Below, one piece after another: positions 25,887-36,854 of a DNA stretch of 64,000 bases. The stretch is taken from contig CAVRGH010000010.1 of assembly GCA_963720675.1 (NCBI GenBank), positions 2,399,247 through 2,463,246 on the forward strand, written 5' to 3'. Numbering within the stretch: the first letter of the stretch is position 1; every line of letters starts with the position of its first letter. Source of the stretch: JALHSW01 sp963720675. Its GTDB lineage: Bacteria > Actinomycetota > Acidimicrobiia > IMCC26256 > PALSA-555. The notes under the pieces were generated by a model that did no database searches, was not told the origin of the DNA, and saw nothing but the letters and a program-made list of their open reading frames with translations. A program made the position numbers and the translations under genes.

Positions 25887-27093
25887 GGACCCAACCCGTC
25901 CCGATCAACCCGAACGCGGCGAGCCCGGCGAGCCACGGCCCCGCGTCCGAGTCCGGGGTCCTGCGGCCCTGGACGACGATGTCGGCGCGGCCCTTGAGTC
26001 GCGGCGTGCCGCCGGTCTGGGGCAGCGTGCGCGTCTGCGAGCTCGACTGGTACCACTCGGGGCGCCAGAGCCACACGATGCTGGAGTCCACGCCGTCACC
26101 GCCGCCGGTGAGCGCGGACCGAGTGCGGCGCGGCGGCGCGAACACGACCGTCGGCGCCGCCGCCGCGGGCTGACTCACCGGGATGCCGCCGACGCCGCCG
26201 GGGGACCCGGCGGCAGGGTTCGTGCCCGGCGGCGCGGTCGCCGGGGTCACCCCGTTCACGAACTGACAGTCGGTGCCGCCGACGCCGTACGACTTGGTGA
26301 AGCTGTCGGCGGTGTTGGTCACCTGGAGCGAGACGCAGTACACGTCGTCGGCGTCGAGGTCGAAGGTCGCGACCGGGTTCGGGCTCGACGTGAACGTCTT
26401 GCCGTCGCTCGCGCGCGTGACCGTCCACGAGAACACGAGCTGCCCGGGGAACTGGTCGCTCGACCCGCTGGCGTCGAGCGTGAGGCGACCGGGCGTGGTG
26501 CCGCTGGCCGGCGTCGTCGCGGTCGCCGGGTCCCAGCTGAACACGATGTTCAGCTCCGGTGGCGCGCCGAGGGAGAGGTTCGCGTGCTGGTCGAACTGCG
26601 GGAACACGTTGGGGTCGGGCTGCCCTTGGGGATCGAGCGGCGTGCCCGCGGCGAACCACAGCGGCTGCCCCGCGCCCCCCACCGCGTAGTACGGGCAGGT
26701 GGTGGCATTGCGGTCGCACCAGTCGGTGGCGCGCTGCAGCTGGATGCTCCCGAGCTGCCACGAGGCGGGCCAGCCGTACTCGAACACGCCGGGCTCGGGT
26801 GTCGGACGCGCCTCCCAGGAATCCGGGGTGAACGCGCTCGCGAGGTCGAGGCCGGGGCTCGTCGAGCGGGTGATCGTGACCGGGCCCCAGCGCTGATCGG
26901 CCCGACTGACCGGCGCCAGACTGGCGTCCCCGAGCGTGAAGGCCACCCATGCTCCGTTCCCGGGATCCTGCCAGCCCGGCGGGGCGACCGGGTCCGCGAA
27001 GGCGGGCCCCGCGAGCCCGACGAGCGTGACGCTCGTTGCGGCGACGGCGATGCAGGCGCGGGCGAACCGCCTGGGAAGGACCCGGCTGGTCAT
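25852..27093 (-). CDS. Secreted, membrane-tethered hypothetical protein with PKD-like region
   Basis: A 413-aa exported protein. The signal peptide is ACIAVAATSVTLVGLAGPAFA (about 13-33). The mature part contains Trp-rich and Cys-containing segments (WCDRNATTCPYY) and a PKD/Ig-like beta domain (RLTLDASGSSDQFPGQLVFSWTVTRASDGKTF, about 200-231). A Pro/Ala/Gly linker follows. Near the C-terminus come TLPQTGGTP, a hydrophobic helix WLAGLAAFGLIGTGWVLN and a basic tail KRRRVRAEY. LPQTG resembles a sortase motif, but about 27 residues separate it from the helix, more than usual, so anchoring may simply be by the helix. The family is not recognised. Confidence 0.72.
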   Translation of the reverse strand: MTSRVLPRRFARACIAVAATSVTLVGLAGPAFADPVAPPGWQDPGNGAWVAFTLGDASLAPVSRADQRWGPVTITRSTSPGLDLASAFTPDSWEARPTPEPGVFEYGWPASWQLGSIQLQRATDWCDRNATTCPYYAVGGAGQPLWFAAGTPLDPQGQPDPNVFPQFDQHANLSLGAPPELNIVFSWDPATATTPASGTTPGRLTLDASGSSDQFPGQLVFSWTVTRASDGKTFTSSPNPVATFDLDADDVYCVSLQVTNTADSFTKSYGVGGTDCQFVNGVTPATAPPGTNPAAGSPGGVGGIPVSQPAAAAPTVVFAPPRRTRSALTGGGDGVDSSIVWLWRPEWYQSSSQTRTLPQTGGTPRLKGRADIVVQGRRTPDSDAGPWLAGLAAFGLIGTGWVLNKRRRVRAEY

Positions 27094-27127
27094 GTGCCCC
27101 CCTCACGCGTCGTCGGACCGGTCGACG

Positions 27128-27201
27128 TGGAGACGATGGGACTCGAACCCACGACCCCCTGCTTGCAAAGCAGGTGCTCTAGCCAGCTGAGCTACGTCCC
27201 C
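27128..27201 (-). tRNA. tRNA-Ala (anticodon TGC)
   Basis: Minus-strand tRNA with acceptor GGGGACG/CGTCTCC (one G-U pair), D-arm GCTCAGCTGGCTAGAGC, anticodon stem-loop CCTGC-TTTGCAA-GCAGG giving TGC, T-loop GGTTCGAGTCC and discriminator A. CCA is not encoded. Confidence 0.95.
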
Positions 27202-27298
27202 GAGAATGCGCTCTCGGCAACCGGATGGTGCCCTCGCAGGCTACAGCGGGCCACCTCGTGCCATTCCGTCGGGCAGGGTGCCGGCGCGGCCGGGCGCG

Positions 27299-28762
27299 TC
27301 AGGCGCGGTGGGACTGGCCCGGGAGCAGGCCCGAACGGCGCGCGATCGCGACCGCCTCGAGACGGGAGTGCGCGCCGAGCTTGCCGATCACACGCTGCAC
27401 GTGGTTGCGCGTCGTGTTCAGGCTGATGAACAGGCGCTCGCCGATCTCCCGGGTCGAGACGCCTTCGCCCAACAGGCGCAACACCTCGAGCTCCCGGCTG
27501 GTGAGCGTCGCGTCGATCGGATCGGCATCCGGCCCCGCCTCGCCGGGACCCGCGACCGCCGGGCGCGCCAGCGCCGCGGCCTCGGACAGCTTGCGCTCTG
27601 TCACGTTGCGGAACGTCAAGGCCAATCCGTCGCCGACCGGGACGCCGCGGACCTCGAACGCGCCCTGCAGGCGCGGCCCGCTCACCCAAGGCACCTCCAT
27701 GACGACCGGCACGCCGGTCTCGACCGCGTCGACGTAGCGGGCGAACGCACCGTTGGTCGCGAGATCGGGAGCGACGTCGAGCAAGCGCCTGCCGAGGAGC
27801 TCCTCGGGGCGGTACCCCGCGTTGGCCTCGACCCCGGCGTTGACGAACTCGTACACGAAGTCCTTCACCTGGTCCTGCTCGCGGACCGCCCGCAAGATCA
27901 TGAAGCCGTCGAGCATGCTGTCGACCGCGCTGCGGAATCGCTCCTCGGACTCGAGCCGGGCGAGGCCGGCTTCGTGCTTCTCGGTGACATCGACGAACGT
28001 GACGACGACCCCGATCGTGGACGCGCTCTCGTTCTGCATCGGAGTCGCGCTCACCGACACCCAGCACTGCTCGTCGGACCCTCGGCGCACACCCATCAGC
28101 ACGTTGCGGACCGGGCGCTCGGTGCGCAGCGCTTCGCTCGCCGGGTGCTGCTTGCCCGGCCACGGGGTGCCGTCCGGATGCACCGCACCCCAGTGCGGAT
28201 CCATCGACGTGCTCCCGAGCAGCTCCGATGACGTTCGACCGAGGATCTCCTGGGCCGCCGCGTTCGCGAAGGCGATGCGACCGGCCTGGTCCTGCACCAC
28301 CACCCCTTCGCTCATCGACTCGAACACGAGTCGGTGCAGCTCGTCGGCGTCGCTCAGCACCCTCGGGTCGCTCCGACCCGAGCGTCGGGCCGCCGTCGAC
28401 GTGAGCACGTCGACCAGCCCCGAGGCCGTGCTGCGCTTCCGGACGCACTCGTGCGCGCCGGCGGCGCGGATCGCGTCGTCTCCCGCGCCGTCGCCCGAGT
28501 ACACGACCACCCCGACCCCGGGGGCGGCGCCGACGAGCTCACGGACGGCTTCCACGCCGCTCCCGCCAGAGGTCGCCGGGTCGAACACCACGAGGTCCGG
28601 CTCGAGCTCGGACGCCAGGCGCACGCCGGCGACCGAGTCGGCGGCCTCGCCGACGAGGTGGAAGTACGGGTGGCCCTCCAGCTCGGCCGCGACCCGTCGC
28701 CGCGCGTCGACATCCTCGTCGATGACCAGGACACGGTACCGATCGCCACTTCGCAGACCCAC
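27299..28762 (-). CDS. Receiver-PAS-PAS-LuxR response regulator
   Basis: A 487-aa regulator with an unusual order of domains. The N-terminal receiver (about 8-125) has the acidic pair in LVIDEDVDARRR and the probable phospho-acceptor Asp in LVVFDPATSG. PAS domain 1 (about 140-255) contains VFESMSEGVVVQDQAGRIAFAN. PAS domain 2 (about 265-385) contains FRSAVDSMLDGFMILRAV and ends LTFRNVTERK. The C-terminal LuxR/NarL helix-turn-helix (about 420-480) has LTSRELEVLRLLGEGVSTREIGERLFISLNTTRNHVQRVIGKLGAHSR. No cognate histidine kinase is nearby. It may integrate phosphorylation with a small ligand, redox or light cue. Start is GTG. Confidence 0.87.
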   Translation of the reverse strand: MGLRSGDRYRVLVIDEDVDARRRVAAELEGHPYFHLVGEAADSVAGVRLASELEPDLVVFDPATSGGSGVEAVRELVGAAPGVGVVVYSGDGAGDDAIRAAGAHECVRKRSTASGLVDVLTSTAARRSGRSDPRVLSDADELHRLVFESMSEGVVVQDQAGRIAFANAAAQEILGRTSSELLGSTSMDPHWGAVHPDGTPWPGKQHPASEALRTERPVRNVLMGVRRGSDEQCWVSVSATPMQNESASTIGVVVTFVDVTEKHEAGLARLESEERFRSAVDSMLDGFMILRAVREQDQVKDFVYEFVNAGVEANAGYRPEELLGRRLLDVAPDLATNGAFARYVDAVETGVPVVMEVPWVSGPRLQGAFEVRGVPVGDGLALTFRNVTERKLSEAAALARPAVAGPGEAGPDADPIDATLTSRELEVLRLLGEGVSTREIGERLFISLNTTRNHVQRVIGKLGAHSRLEAVAIARRSGLLPGQSHRA

Positions 28763-28835
28763 GCCGTGCCAACGCTAGTAGTCGCTGCCTACATCCGAAA
28801 CCATCCCGGCCGCGACTGGTGCATCTGCGCCATTT

Positions 28836-29837
28836 TCAGGCGGTGCTCACACCCTCGAACGCCGCCGCCTTGACCCCGCGTCGGGCCAGCTCGGCCAGGA
28901 ACGGCGGCGGGTCCACCAGTGCGCCCAGCCCCCGGGCTCCGCCGCCCCCCGCGCGCAACGTCAGCTGCGGCAGCAGGCCGGCGAGGCGGGCCGCGGTCAC
29001 CGCGAGCACCGTCCCGGCCGCGACCGCGGGCCGCTCGATCACGCCGTAGACGATCGCCTCGCGCGCCCGGCCCCGCCAACCCCACACCTCGATCCGGGCT
29101 CCGCCCCATCCGTCGTCGAGAGGACGCCGCGTGACCGCCGCGACCGACGCGTGGCGCATCGGCGGCTCCCCGACTCGGAGGGACGCGTGCCGCACCTCGG
29201 GCACCGCCTCCCGGAGCAGGTCCACCCCCGGTGCCACGACCTCGCACTCCCGGGCCCCGATCGGGTCCGGGAACCACACGAGCTGGGAGCCGAGGCGGCG
29301 CGGGCTGTGCCACGCGCCGTCGTGCCACTCGCGTGGACGATCACGCCGAGCCTTGCGAAGTGTGGCGACGCACTCCGCCCCGGCCGCGCCCACGCGGGCG
29401 ACGTGCACCTCGTCGGCATCCTCGAGGCCGTCGGCCGCGTGCCGTGCGAGCACGTCCCCGAGGCCCGGCACGAGGCCGCAGCCGACCGCGACGACGACGC
29501 CGGCCTTCCGGGCGCGGTCGTCGAGTGCGAGCAGGCCCGCGAGCCCCTCCTCGTCGTCGGTCACCGCAGCCGAGGGCACCCCGGCTGCCAGCGCGCGCGC
29601 GGCCAGTCGGGCGGCAGCCCTCCCGGGGATCGCGATCGCTACCCCATCGATGTCGACGGGCAGCTCGCCGTCGAGCGGCACGGCAGTGGCGCGGCTCCCC
29701 AACACCCGAGCGAGCTCGCGTGCATGCTCGGTGGCGCGCGCCGAGATGAGCAGCTGGTCGAGACCCGGCGTGTCGAGGAGCTGACGCGCCGTGCGACCGC
29801 CGACTGCGCCGGCGCCCGCGAGGAGAACGGTGGTCAC
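28836..29837 (-). CDS. Saccharopine-dehydrogenase-like NAD(P)-binding protein
   Basis: A 333-aa protein with an N-terminal Rossmann motif VLLAGAGAVGGRTARQLLD (about 4-22) and the layout of short saccharopine-dehydrogenase-like proteins (AVGCGLVPGLGDVLARHAAD near 118-137, PDPIG later). The C-terminal part is Gly/Ala-rich. The reaction is not predictable. The GTG start overlaps the stop of the 45-aa gene upstream (GTGA), and the regulator gene follows 73 bp downstream on the same strand. Confidence 0.75.
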   Translation of the reverse strand: MTTVLLAGAGAVGGRTARQLLDTPGLDQLLISARATEHARELARVLGSRATAVPLDGELPVDIDGVAIAIPGRAAARLAARALAAGVPSAAVTDDEEGLAGLLALDDRARKAGVVVAVGCGLVPGLGDVLARHAADGLEDADEVHVARVGAAGAECVATLRKARRDRPREWHDGAWHSPRRLGSQLVWFPDPIGARECEVVAPGVDLLREAVPEVRHASLRVGEPPMRHASVAAVTRRPLDDGWGGARIEVWGWRGRAREAIVYGVIERPAVAAGTVLAVTAARLAGLLPQLTLRAGGGGARGLGALVDPPPFLAELARRGVKAAAFEGVSTA

Positions 29838-29971
29838 CGGAAGTCCGGACCCTCGAGCTCCCGCCAGCCACCTGTGGTCGGTGGGACCTCCCCCTTGCCG
29901 CGCAGGCGGACGACGAGGCCGATGAGCACGGCGAGGACGCCGACCAGGAGGCCGCGGCGGAAGGTCTTCAC
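29834..29971 (-). CDS. Small membrane protein, 45 aa
   Basis: Short gene read directly: GTG at 29971 and TGA at 29836-29834, which overlaps the GTG of the dehydrogenase-like gene. The product is a basic start (KTFRRG), one hydrophobic helix (LLVGVLAVLIGLVVRLRG, about 8-25) and a polar tail ending GWRELEGPDFR. The GTGA coupling, the same junction type seen at many genes here, supports it being real. No family recognised. Confidence 0.55.
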   Translation of the reverse strand: MKTFRRGLLVGVLAVLIGLVVRLRGKGEVPPTTGGWRELEGPDFR

Positions 29972-30036
29972 GGATCGGAAGTGTAGGTGCCGGACCGCGC
30001 GAACGGTTCGGGCGGTGGTGACGATGGCGGTGGTGG

Positions 30037-30113
30037 TGGTGGGGCTAGCTGGAATCGAACCAGCGACCTCATCCTTATCAGGGATGCGCTCTAACCGACT
30101 GAGCTATAGCCCC
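30037..30113 (-). tRNA. tRNA-Ile (anticodon GAT), 3' CCA encoded
   Basis: Minus-strand tRNA with acceptor GGGGCTA/TAGCCCC, D-arm GCTCAGTCGGTTAGAGC, anticodon stem-loop CATCC-CTGATAA-GGATG giving GAT, T-loop GGTTCGATTCC and discriminator A at 30040. The next three bases (30039-30037) read CCA, so the tail is genomically encoded, unlike the other three tRNAs in the window. These bases lie in a TGG-repeat run, so the match could be chance. Confidence 0.95.
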
Positions 30114-30144
30114 GGCAGGCCGAAGATGGTACCCGCGACGCGCG

Positions 30145-30819
30145 TCAGCGCGGCTGCTGCTCCTCTTCCTTGATCGTCATCTCGAGGCCGCCGAAGAGCT
30201 CCGCGAAGATGTTGAAGAACGACGCGGCGACGACCGTGATGACGACTGCGAGGGCGACGACCACGAGCGCGATCAGGATCGCGCCGCGCAGCACCTCGGC
30301 CGAGAGGAAGGTGAAGTCCTTTGCCGAGAGCAAGTCGCCCAGGAACTTCTCGACGCTGCCGATGATCCCTGCTGCATCCGCGATGGCCCACAGGGCGACG
30401 ATCGCCACGAGCGTCACGAACATCGCCGAGACGTAGAAGCACAGCGAGAGCTTCGTCACCGACCAGAGATCGACGCGCACGATCGTCTGTCGAAAGCGGC
30501 GGGGCGCGGCCGGCGCACGCCGCGCCTGCTTCGCGGCCTTGGGCGGCTTCGACGACTTGCTGGTGGTCTGGCGCTGCTGTCGGGACCGTCGCGTCGAACC
30601 GGTGTCGAGCGCGGTCTCGTCGTCGGTGAGGACGGCTTCCGCGGCCGGCGCAACCGGCGCCGCGGCGACGACCGCCTCGACGGGGGGCGCCGAGCTGCTC
30701 ACGGTGCGTCGCTGGCGGGTGCGCCGCGGCGCGGCCGGGGCGTCACCGCCCGAGGACGTGACCGAGGTCGAGGTGCTGTCACCGGGCGCGCCGGTGCTCG
30801 GCCCATCGGGAGGGGTCAT
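30145..30819 (-). CDS. DUF3566 transmembrane protein
   Basis: A 224-aa protein of the family found just after gyrA in most actinobacteria. The first half is disordered, rich in Ala, Pro, Thr and Arg. The second half begins with the conserved RRFRQTIVRVDLWSVTKLSLCFYVSAMFVTLVAIVALWAIADAAG (helix about 120-142). A second helix follows (LRGAILIALVVVALAVVITVVAASFFNIFAELFGGLEMTI). It starts at ATG 30819, 9 bp after gyrA. Function is not established; synteny makes the assignment firm. Confidence 0.92.
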   Translation of the reverse strand: MTPPDGPSTGAPGDSTSTSVTSSGGDAPAAPRRTRQRRTVSSSAPPVEAVVAAAPVAPAAEAVLTDDETALDTGSTRRSRQQRQTTSKSSKPPKAAKQARRAPAAPRRFRQTIVRVDLWSVTKLSLCFYVSAMFVTLVAIVALWAIADAAGIIGSVEKFLGDLLSAKDFTFLSAEVLRGAILIALVVVALAVVITVVAASFFNIFAELFGGLEMTIKEEEQQPR

Positions 30820-30828
30820 AGGGGAATG

Positions 30829-33295
30829 TTATGCGTCGGAGCCGGCATGGTCGCCTTCGAGGACCGGGGCGACGGCAACGATCGTCTCACCCTCGCCGAG
30901 CTTCGCAAGGCGGACGCCGGTGGCGTCCCGACCCTGCATGGAGACCTCGGCTGCCATCATCCGGATGATGTTGCCCCCGGACGAGAAGATCAGGACCTCG
31001 TCGTCGTCCGTGACCGTGAAGGCGCCGACCACGCCCCCGCGCGTGGCCGTGATCTTCATCCCGCGCACGCCCATGCCGCCGCGACCCCGCTTCGGGAACA
31101 GGTCCAGCTTCGTGCGCTTCCCGTGACCGCTGGCGCTGACGAAGAGCATGACGGCACCCCGGCGGTACACATCGCAGGAGACCACCGCATCGCCCTCGTG
31201 GAGGCGCATGCCCCGCACTCCGGCGGAGGCCCGCCCCGTGGCGCGGACGCCGGACTCCGGGAACCGCAACGTCTGACCATCGTGTGACGTCAAGACGACG
31301 TCGTTCTTGCCGGTGGTCTGCACGACCCGCACGAGCTCGTCGCCGCGCACGAGGTTGATCGCGATCAGCCCATTGCGCACGGAGGAGTCGTACTCGCTCA
31401 TCTTCGTCTTCTTGACCGTGCCCTTCTTGGTGACGAAGAACAGGTAGGCGCCGTCCTCGTAGGTGCGCGTGTCGATGATCGCCTGGATCCGTTCGTCGTT
31501 CGCGAGCGAGATGAGGTTCACGAGCGCAGTACCGCGCGCGGTGCGGTCCTTCATCGGGATCTCGTGCGCCCGCAGGCGGTACACCTTGCCGCGGTTCGAG
31601 AACAGCAGCAGGTAGGAGTGCGCCGTCGTGGTGAGCAGCTTGTCGACGTAGTCGTCGTCCCGAGATCGACTGCCCTTGACCCCGCGCCCACCGCGGCTCT
31701 GACGGCGGAAGGCGTCGGCCGCGACGGTCTTGATGTAACCCTTGTTGGTGAGGACGACCACGACCTCTTCGTCCTCGATCATGTCGAGCACGTCGATCTC
31801 GCCGGTGTCGACCGTGAGCTTCGTGCGTCGGTTGTCGGCGTACTTCTCCTTCAGCGCGAGCAGCTCGTCCTTGATCACCTTGCGCAGCTTCGGCTTGCTC
31901 TTGAGGATCGCCTGGAGCTCCTTGATCGTGGCCTGGAGCTCGGCGAGCTCGTCGCGCAGCTTCTTGCCTTCGAGCTGGGTGAGGCGACGCAGCTGCATGT
32001 CGAGGATGAAGCCGGCCTGGATGTCGGAGAACCCGAACGGCTTCTTCATGAGGCCGGCGCGGGCGGTTTCGACGTCGGCCGCCTTCTTGATGAGCTCGAT
32101 GATCGCGTCGATCATCCCGAGCGCCTTCACGAGACCCTCGACGATGTGCGCTCGCTCTTCCGCCTTGCGGAGGCGGTACTGGGTGCGCCGGGTCACGACC
32201 TCCATCTGGTGTGCGACGTAGACGAGGAGCGCCTGGTCGATGGAGAGCAGGCGGGGCACGCCGTCGACCAGGGCGAGCATGTTCACGGAGAACGTCGTCT
32301 GCATCGACGTGTGCTTGTAGAGCTGGTTCAGGACGATGTTCGCGTTCGCGTCGCGTCGGAGCTCGACGACGAGTCGGTTGGTGACGCCGGACGACTCGTT
32401 GCGCACGTCGCGGATGCCTTCGATCTTCCGGTCGTTGACGAGCTCCGCGATCTTCTGACCGATCACCTCGACCGAGGTCTGGTACGGGATCTCGGTGACG
32501 ACGATCTTCTGCTCGCCGCGCTTGCCCTCTTCGATCTCGGCGACGGCGCGCATCTTGATGGAGCCGCGGCCCTTCGTGTACGCGTCCTTGATGCCGTCCT
32601 TGCCGAGGATCAGCGCGCCGGTCGGGAAGTCGGGGCCCTTGACGATCTTCAGCAGGTCGGTCGCCTTGGCGTCGGGGTTCTCGAGCATGTGGATCGACGC
32701 GTCGATGATCTCGCCGAGGTTGTGGGGCGGGATGTTGGTGGCCATGCCGACCGCGATGCCCCCGACCCCGTTGACGAGGAGGTTCGGGAACCGCGCCGGC
32801 AGGACCGTCGGCTCCTCGTTCTCGCCGTCGTACGTGGAGACGAAGTCGACGGTCTCCTCGTCGATCTCGCCGAGCAGCTCCATCGCGAGCGGCGCGAGGC
32901 GCGCCTCGGTGTATCGGGCCGCCGCCGGACGGTCGTTGGGGTCGGGGGAGCCGAAGTTCCCGTGACCGTCGACCAGCGGGTAGCGCAGGGAGAAGTCCTG
33001 CGCCATGCGCGCCATCGCGTCGTAGATCGCGCTGTCACCGTGAGGATGGAAGCGGGCCATCACGTCGCCGACGGTCTGCGCCGACTTGCGGTGCTTCCGG
33101 TCGGGACGCGTGCCCGAGTCGTACATCGAGTACAGGATCCGGCGGTGGACCGGCTTCAGACCATCGCGCGCGTCGGGCAGCGCGCGCGCCGTGATGACGG
33201 ACATCGCGTAGTCCAGGAAGGAGCGTTCCATCTCCTCCTGGAGCTCGATCATCTGGACGTTGCCGCCCCCGAGCGTCTCCTGGCCGATGCCGTCG

Positions 33296-33303
<8 letters not shown>
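30829..33303 (-). CDS. gyrA: DNA gyrase subunit A
   Basis: Cuts and rejoins DNA to introduce negative supercoils with GyrB. The 824-aa protein has the breakage-reunion domain with catalytic Tyr131 (AARYTEARL). In the quinolone-resistance region, Ser91 and Asp95 (HPHGDSAIYD) correspond to the susceptible E. coli residues Ser83 and Asp87. The C-terminal beta-pinwheel includes a GyrA-box variant QSRGGRG (after DAFRR) in place of the common QRRGGKG, followed by repeats such as TNKGYIKTV, SNRGKVYRL and TKKGTVKKT. ATG 33303 overlaps the gyrB stop by 8 nt. Confidence 0.97.
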
Positions 33304-35203
<1,900 letters not shown>

Positions 35204-35343
35204 CGCGCGAGCACCTCACCAATCAGGACGAGCAGGTCGTACAGAACTCCGGCGGTGGGTCGGGGCGACCCGCCGCCCGATCGAACGGGCTGGGGGACGA
35301 ATCAGCAGGTCAAACGGGTCAAAACCCCGAGATCACAGGACTC

Positions 35344-35373
35344 ATTCTACCAGAGGCCTGTGACGAGCCTCTG
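35344..35373 (-). promoter_or_regulatory. Probable gyrB upstream element: -10-like TAGAAT and inverted repeat
   Basis: In the 193-bp gap between dciA and gyrB a perfect 7-bp inverted repeat CAGAGGC / GCCTCTG with a 9-nt loop (35351-35373) is followed on the minus strand by TAGAAT (35344-35349), a good -10 hexamer. This may be the gyrB promoter with an overlapping hairpin or operator, or a dciA terminator. No clear -35 hexamer is seen. Confidence 0.4.
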
Positions 35374-35396
35374 ACACGTCGCGTCCGAAGGGCGCG

Positions 35397-35738
35397 TCAG
35401 CGCGGCTCGACCACGACCCGGACCTCCCGCACCATGCCGTCGCCCACGATGCCCGCGATGCGCGCCAACAGGTCGTCGTGGAGGTAGCGCAGCTGGGTCG
35501 CCCAGGCCCCCGAGTCGACCGCGATGGTCAGGACGTCGCCGCGCAGCGCCCGGAGCCGCGCCTGACCCGCGACCGCTTCGCCGACCACCTCCGGCCAGTG
35601 ATCCGCGAGGAGGCCGACGACGCGGGGGTCCGCCAGGCCCAGCTCGGAGCCGACCGCGGCGAGCGCCTCGCCGAGCCGCGTCGGGTCGGGCTCCGGCTCG
35701 CCGGGGACCCCCGTCGGTCGACGCCGTCGGCGACTCAT
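35397..35738 (-). CDS. dciA: DciA-type helicase loader (DUF721)
   Basis: A 113-aa protein of the DUF721 family, which includes DciA, the loader or operator of the replicative helicase in bacteria without DnaC/DnaI. The N-terminus is Arg/Pro-rich (MSRRRRRPTGVPGEPEPDP). The conserved core has LGLADPRVVGLLADHWPEVVGEAVAGQARLRALRGDVLTIAVDSGAWATQLRYLHDDLLARI. The ATG at 35738 overlaps the recF stop (ATGA). The place between recF and gyrB is the standard actinobacterial location. Confidence 0.9.
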   Translation of the reverse strand: MSRRRRRPTGVPGEPEPDPTRLGEALAAVGSELGLADPRVVGLLADHWPEVVGEAVAGQARLRALRGDVLTIAVDSGAWATQLRYLHDDLLARIAGIVGDGMVREVRVVVEPR

Positions 35739-36841
35739 GCGTCCTCGAGGTGGCCCGCGGCAACCCTGACCTGCGACGCCGGCGTGACCCCGGGCGGGAG
35801 TGATCCCGCGGTCGTGAGCAGCGTCTGCGTCGCGGGGAGGCGGTCGACCAGCGCGTTCGCGCGATGGTCGTCGAGCTCGCTGAAGACGTCGTCCAGGAGC
35901 AGGACCGGGTCCTCGCCGGTGACCTCGGCGACGACGCGATGCCCCGCCAGTCTCAGCGCGAGCGACAACGTGCGCTGCTCGCCCTGGGAGGCATGCGTAC
36001 GCGAGTCGAGCCCGTTGACCCGAAGCTGCCAGTCGTCGCGGTGTGGGCCGACGAGTGTGATCCCGCGGTCGAGCTCGCGCTTGCGGAGTGCGGCGAGCCC
36101 GGCGCGCAACGCTTCCGGTACCGCGTCCGGGTCCGGGGCCGCGCCCTCGGCCCACTCCGCGGCGTAGCGCGCGTCGATGGTCGCGTCATCGCCGGCCAGG
36201 TCGCAGTATGCCGCGGTCACCGCCGGCGCGAGGCGCTCACCGAGCCGGAGCCGACCGCGCACCAGCTCCGCGCCCGCGCTGACGAGCTGCTCGTCGAACA
36301 CCTCGAGCGTCGCGCGCGCGTCGTCGTCGCGAACGCCACCCTTCAGGAGCGCGTTGCGGTGGCGCAGCACTCTGTCGTAGTCGGAGCGCGCCGCCGCGTA
36401 GCGCGGACCGACGTCGACGAGCAGGTCGTCGAGGTACGTGCGCCGGTTCGCCGGCCCGGCCTTGACGAGGTCGAGGTCGTCGGGCGCGAAGACCGTCACG
36501 CGCAGTGCACCGAGCAGGTCGCGCGTGCGCGTGAGGGGGTGTCCGTCGAGGAGGACGCGGTTGCGACCTGCTGCTCGCAGCTCGGCCTCGACCCGGCGCG
36601 CCCGCCCCGTCTCGTCCTCCATGGCGAGCCGGACGATCGCCTGCTCGCTCCCGTCCCGCACCAGTGCCGCGTCCCCCACCCCACGGAACGAGCGCCCCAG
36701 CGCCCCCCAGGCGACCGCCTCGAGCAGGCTGGTCTTGCCCTGCCCGTTGTCGCCGCGCACGACCGTGATCCCCGCGGGGAGCTCGAGTCGGACCGACGCG
36801 TAGCAGCGGAAGTCGGTCAGCTCGACGAGCGTGACGCGCAC
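35735..36841 (-). CDS. recF: DNA replication and repair protein RecF
   Basis: SMC-like ATPase that loads RecA at gaps with RecO and RecR. The 368-aa protein begins RVTLVELTDFRCYASVRLELPAG and has Walker A GDNGQGKTSLLEAVAWGALGRSFRG. A signature precedes Walker B: ASQGEQRTLSLALRLAGHRVV, then PVLLLDDVFSELDDHRANALVDRLP. GTG start at 36841, 13 bp after dnaN, and overlapped by dciA downstream. Confidence 0.96.
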   Translation of the reverse strand: MRVTLVELTDFRCYASVRLELPAGITVVRGDNGQGKTSLLEAVAWGALGRSFRGVGDAALVRDGSEQAIVRLAMEDETGRARRVEAELRAAGRNRVLLDGHPLTRTRDLLGALRVTVFAPDDLDLVKAGPANRRTYLDDLLVDVGPRYAAARSDYDRVLRHRNALLKGGVRDDDARATLEVFDEQLVSAGAELVRGRLRLGERLAPAVTAAYCDLAGDDATIDARYAAEWAEGAAPDPDAVPEALRAGLAALRKRELDRGITLVGPHRDDWQLRVNGLDSRTHASQGEQRTLSLALRLAGHRVVAEVTGEDPVLLLDDVFSELDDHRANALVDRLPATQTLLTTAGSLPPGVTPASQVRVAAGHLEDA

Positions 36842-36854
36842 GAGCCGGCCGGAC

